Positions 61,349 through 64,000 of a stretch of DNA of 64,000 nucleotides are shown here, one piece after another. Location of the stretch: assembly GCA_944326605.1 (NCBI GenBank), contig CALVEM010000002.1, forward strand, positions 1 to 64,000. The letters run 5' to 3'. This DNA is from Candidatus Gastranaerophilales bacterium (GTDB lineage Bacteria; Cyanobacteriota; Vampirovibrionia; Gastranaerophilales; Gastranaerophilaceae). The position numbers were made by a program, and so were the translations under genes. The notes beneath the pieces are model-generated. The model did not search any database. It saw only the letters and a program-made list of their open reading frames with translations, and was not told the DNA's origin. The first letter of the stretch is position 1, and each line of letters starts with the position of its first letter.

Positions 61349-62161
61349 TTAATAATTCATTTCCCAGTTGTCATTTAAAAGTTTGCCGAAGCAGCCCAAA
61401 AATCTTGTACTTGATTTACATCTTGAATTAAAATATGTTTCTCTGGTTTCTTTTGCATTCGCCGGTAAAGTACATATTTTTAAAGAGTTACATGTTGGAA
61501 CAACACCTTCTTCATCTATCGTACCATTTTCAAAATACGCTAAAAAGAAAACATCTCTTCCGCCGATATTTGGACCTTTCATACCGTTAGTATCGACAAG
61601 AATATGGCTCCATCTTACATTATTGGAAGAATGCGCGGAAAGTGCCTCTATACACACAGACGCACCGCTTCCTAAAATAGCACAGTTAACATTGCCCCAC
61701 CAATTTTTAACGTTTTCTACTCCACCGCTTGAAACAGAAGCACCGTTTAAATTTTTATACTCGCTATTCGGAATACATGGAGGTTCCAAATTGTCACATA
61801 CAGTAACCGTCTTAAAATAAGTTTTTAAAAAATTATTAACTTCCGTCTGGGAAAGAAGCCCTGCCTCAGATAGCGAAACGGCATTTTTATCTGTTTTATA
61901 CTGTAAAAATGCTTGTTGCAATTCATTATAAACTTTATGAAGCTGGGTGACATATACTTTTTTCTGATGATTTTGCATCAAAGTAGGTACGGTCATTGCG
62001 GAAACTACACCTATGATTGCTAAAGTTACCAAAACTTCCGCTAAAGTAAACCCCAAGCGTGCCGCTTGACCCAACACTTCAGTTTTAAATGAACTTTTAA
62101 AACATTGACAAGAAAGTAAGAAATGTCCTCTGCACGTTATATTTCGTAAGATTGATTTCAT
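61349..62161 (-). CDS. Type II/IV pseudopilin-like protein
   Basis: 270 residues. Prepilin block LGFTLAEVLVTLAIIGVVSA, cleavage expected after the glycine (G37) before FTLAE. The 36-residue leader is longer than usual and basic. The mature part has a hydrophobic helix, then a globular domain with about ten Cys (CDNLEPPC, CAILGSGASVC, CNSLKIC, CKSSTRFLGC), probably disulfide-bonded. AAAGGAG before ATG. Minor pilin or surface protein; no assembly genes nearby. Confidence 0.88.
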   Translation of the reverse strand: MKSILRNITCRGHFLLSCQCFKSSFKTEVLGQAARLGFTLAEVLVTLAIIGVVSAMTVPTLMQNHQKKVYVTQLHKVYNELQQAFLQYKTDKNAVSLSEAGLLSQTEVNNFLKTYFKTVTVCDNLEPPCIPNSEYKNLNGASVSSGGVENVKNWWGNVNCAILGSGASVCIEALSAHSSNNVRWSHILVDTNGMKGPNIGGRDVFFLAYFENGTIDEEGVVPTCNSLKICTLPANAKETRETYFNSRCKSSTRFLGCFGKLLNDNWEMNY

Positions 62162-62239
62162 TTATACTCCTTTCTATAACATTCTGCCACTTTCAATCAT
62201 GCCTGAATGATCAAATATTTTTAACAGGATAGCTTCTTC

Positions 62240-62773
62240 TTACCAGTCAGATGAGACCATATCATCGTCTTCATCCTGAAGTGCCGACAAATCTTTGTGT
62301 CCGGTGCCGTCAAAATCTTCAGGCAGCATATCATCATCAGGCCATACTGTATCCTCGTCAAATCTGCTTGAATTCAAATTCTGGCTTGCTGATAAATCTG
62401 AATTTGATAAATCAGTTTCAGATAAAATACAACCAGCCATATCAGAGTCGGAAAAATTACAGTAAGTCATTGAAGCATAACTGCAATCCGCACCTGTTAA
62501 AAGAGAATCCGTAAAATCACATTCCAAAACTCTTGCACGCGTAAAATCAACAGATGTCAAATCTGCGTTTGTAAAATTAACAAGAGATAAACTGCAATCC
62601 GCAAAGGAACTTGAATTCAAATCCGCATCGGAAAAATCGATTTCTGACAGGTTGATACCGGAAAAATCAACTTCTGACAAGTCAACTTCCTCCTGCTCCA
62701 CTTTCCATTCATTAAATTTTTCGGGGTTCTTTCTCAATAATTCAATCAATTCTTCCTTTGTGTAATCTATCAT
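62240..62773 (-). CDS. Pentapeptide-repeat protein
   Basis: 177 residues. Residues ~35-130 form 17-20 A(D/N)LXX-type units (FSGINLSEIDFSDADLNSSSFADCS...), giving a right-handed quadrilateral beta helix. The flanks are acidic: residues 140-177 are nearly all Asp/Glu/Ser. AAGGAG site before ATG. Many members have no known role; DNA gyrase protection is known for a subset. Following the LuxR regulators on the same strand. Confidence 0.9.
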   Translation of the reverse strand: MIDYTKEELIELLRKNPEKFNEWKVEQEEVDLSEVDFSGINLSEIDFSDADLNSSSFADCSLSLVNFTNADLTSVDFTRARVLECDFTDSLLTGADCSYASMTYCNFSDSDMAGCILSETDLSNSDLSASQNLNSSRFDEDTVWPDDDMLPEDFDGTGHKDLSALQDEDDDMVSSDW

Positions 62774-62801
62774 GATTTATAAATTCTCCTTATTATTTTT
62801 C

Positions 62802-63413
62802 TTACTTAACTAAATCTGTTTGCATGGCAACAAGTACAGCCTGCGTTCTGTTTGCTACCTTTAATTTTTTATAAATACTGTTCAGATGCGTTTTTATTGT
62901 AACCTCTTTCACAAACATTTTGTCTGCTATCTGTTTATTACTTGCCCCTTTTGATATCATTTGTAACACTTCTTTTTCTTTTGAGGTCAAAAGGTCATCA
63001 GGCAAATGTTTTTCGCAATCCGAAGTTCTTTGAGTATTTCTTCTGCTTCGCCTTAAAACAGCTTCCATTCTTGCCAGAAGATTGGGTAATATAAAGGGTT
63101 TTACAATGTAATCGTCCGCGCCGATTTTTAAGCCGGAAACCATTTTTTTATCTTCGTTAACTGCCGTAAGCATTATAACCGGCAAATCTTTTGTTTTTTC
63201 TCCCGAGCGGATAGCTTTTAATGTTTCCCATCCGTCCATATTAGGCATCATAACATCCAGAAGAACAATGTCAAATTTGTTATTTTTTGAAAGCTCCTTT
63301 AACGCCTGAACACCGTCGTACACGGCAGTTACCTCATATCCGTAAAACGGAAGGGCATCTTTTAAGTATTTGGAATTGTCATCAACGAGCAAAACATTTG
63401 TCAAATCAGACAT
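62802..63413 (-). CDS. NarL/LuxR-type response regulator
   Basis: 203 residues from ATG 63413 (AAAGGA upstream); a TTG start at 63440 is less likely. REC domain with VLLVDDN, the phosphoacceptor Asp in DIVLLDVMMPNMDGWE, and IMLTA and DDYIVKPF at the switch; C-terminal LuxR/GerE HTH (~140-203; LTSKEKEVLQMISKGASNKQIADKMFVKEVTIKTHL). Overlaps the next regulator at the start. No sensor kinase in the window. Confidence 0.95.
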   Translation of the reverse strand: MSDLTNVLLVDDNSKYLKDALPFYGYEVTAVYDGVQALKELSKNNKFDIVLLDVMMPNMDGWETLKAIRSGEKTKDLPVIMLTAVNEDKKMVSGLKIGADDYIVKPFILPNLLARMEAVLRRSRRNTQRTSDCEKHLPDDLLTSKEKEVLQMISKGASNKQIADKMFVKEVTIKTHLNSIYKKLKVANRTQAVLVAMQTDLVK

Positions 63414-63432
63414 TATTTGTTCCTTTAAGTTA

Positions 63433-63999
63433 TTAAACAATTTTATTTTTTAATGCTTTTAATGCTGCCTGAAGTCTGTCGTCAACTTCAAGTTTCTGCA
63501 AAATATTTGCAACGTGAGCTTTCGTCGTATTAATACTTATAACAAGCATCTGTGCAATTTCCATATTGCTGTATCCTTCTGTCATAAGTTTTAATATCTG
63601 TGCTTCACGCGAGGTAAGGTCATAGTCTTTTCTGTTATTTTCACTTTCATAAGAAGGCGAATTTGCACTTGCTTTCAATACAATATGTGCAATACTCGGA
63701 TCAAACCAGGCTGCACCGTCAGCAACCGACTGCACAACCTGAACCAATCTCTGAGGATTAATTTCTTTTGAGCAGTATGCATTTGCACCTGCTTTTAAGC
63801 TGTTCAATACTTCTTTTTCATCGTTATGAGATGTTAATATTACAATCTTTACGTCTTTATTTGATGAACGAATTTGTTTTGTGGCTTCAATACCGTTCAT
63901 ATTCGGCAAACCTAAATCCATTATTATAACATCTATATTGTTATTATTAAAAATTTCAATAGCATTCTCGGCAGAATCGGCTTCGTAGATATTTTCTAC
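63433..63999 (-). CDS. NarL/LuxR-type response regulator (cut by the window edge)
   Basis: The frame is open to the right edge. Upstream of the M at 63921 it reads YEADSAENAIEIFNNNN-IDVIIMDLGLPNMNG, so the phosphoacceptor Asp lies at that M and the protein starts beyond the window. REC to ~ILTSHNDEKEV, then LuxR HTH with LTSREAQILKLMTEGYSNMEIAQMLVISINTTKAHVANIL. Eight bases of overlap with a TTG of the next regulator; two tandem NarL-type regulators suggest a shared input or phosphorelay. Confidence 0.93.
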   Translation of the reverse strand, partial: VENIYEADSAENAIEIFNNNNIDVIIMDLGLPNMNGIEATKQIRSSNKDVKIVILTSHNDEKEVLNSLKAGANAYCSKEINPQRLVQVVQSVADGAAWFDPSIAHIVLKASANSPSYESENNRKDYDLTSREAQILKLMTEGYSNMEIAQMLVISINTTKAHVANILQKLEVDDRLQAALKALKNKIV

Positions 64000-64000
64000 G

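Noticed and set aside
61368-61820. 150-codon plus-strand open frame
   Set aside because: Antisense to the pseudopilin gene, whose prepilin signal and ribosome binding site are clear.

Overview
The window looks like a chromosomal piece of a gut Gastranaerophilales-type bacterium (Vampirovibrionia/Melainabacteria, the non-photosynthetic sister group of Cyanobacteria). This is an inference. It rests on the AT-rich coding style, a double-membrane cell plan (Wza-like exporter, ExbB/ExbD/TonB, YadA-like fibres), a flagellar export cluster, FixC/FixX, a GGGtGRT protein with its NifU-like partner, and short [N/S]F[K/R]G motifs near the N-terminus of small orphan proteins. No rRNA or tRNA gene, CRISPR array or transposase was found.

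Layout. 1-3.3 kb is an accessory patch: an M23 peptidase with a phage-head-like cysteine motif, a Fic AMP-transferase flanked by two ~110-bp direct repeats, and an XRE regulator. 3.4-27.2 kb is a surface-glycan region. It holds three plus-strand glycosyltransferases and a ten-gene minus-strand operon running from a priming glycosylphosphotransferase at 19.5 kb, through two GT4s, Wzy, GT2, pyruvyltransferase, flippase, a ThDP enzyme and an SDR, to Wzz at 7.3 kb. A CitE-like lyase, PAP2, two radical SAM proteins, a lipid kinase and a Wza/SLBB exporter follow. 27.3-29.5 kb has fixX, fixC and rsmD. 29.6-31.9 kb holds a broken copy of a large fibre gene; 48.2-50.5 kb holds its unbroken paralogue. 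Between them lie HU, SpoIID, secreted orphans, the TonB/ExbB/ExbD/ExbD set, ftsH, orphan corrinoid iron-sulfur protein genes, an XRE-regulated small gene and a flagellar block (FliM/N-like, FliO-like, FliP, FliQ, FliR). 50.6-64 kb has hemW, a three-gene unit (acidic TonB-C membrane protein, sigma-like factor, zinc-ribbon AAA/TPR protein), a His-rich small protein, the GGGtGRT pair, a pseudopilin, a pentapeptide protein and two NarL/LuxR response regulators, the last cut by the window edge.

The most striking signal is a set of four exactly 10-base poly-C/poly-G tracts. Two lie inside the first ~32 codons of a glycosyltransferase and a radical SAM gene, and both genes are in frame. The other two lie just after well-placed ATG codons upstream of the two pilin/YadA/S74 fibre genes. 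There the assembled length puts the start out of frame by one base; 11 (or 8) G would join start and gene without a stop. This looks like a multi-locus, slipped-strand phase-variation system for surface glycan and fibres, with the frameshifted fibre paralogue as a possible recombination donor.

Other structure: palindromic elements of the 'CCTGAAACAAGTTCAGG' kind are scattered between genes and also encode part of the fibre coiled coils. A ~180-bp element carrying a promoter is duplicated ahead of exbB and exbD. Several genes (yegS-like, rsmD, 34220) have a -10 box 6-7 nt before the start codon and no ribosome binding site, which suggests leaderless mRNAs.
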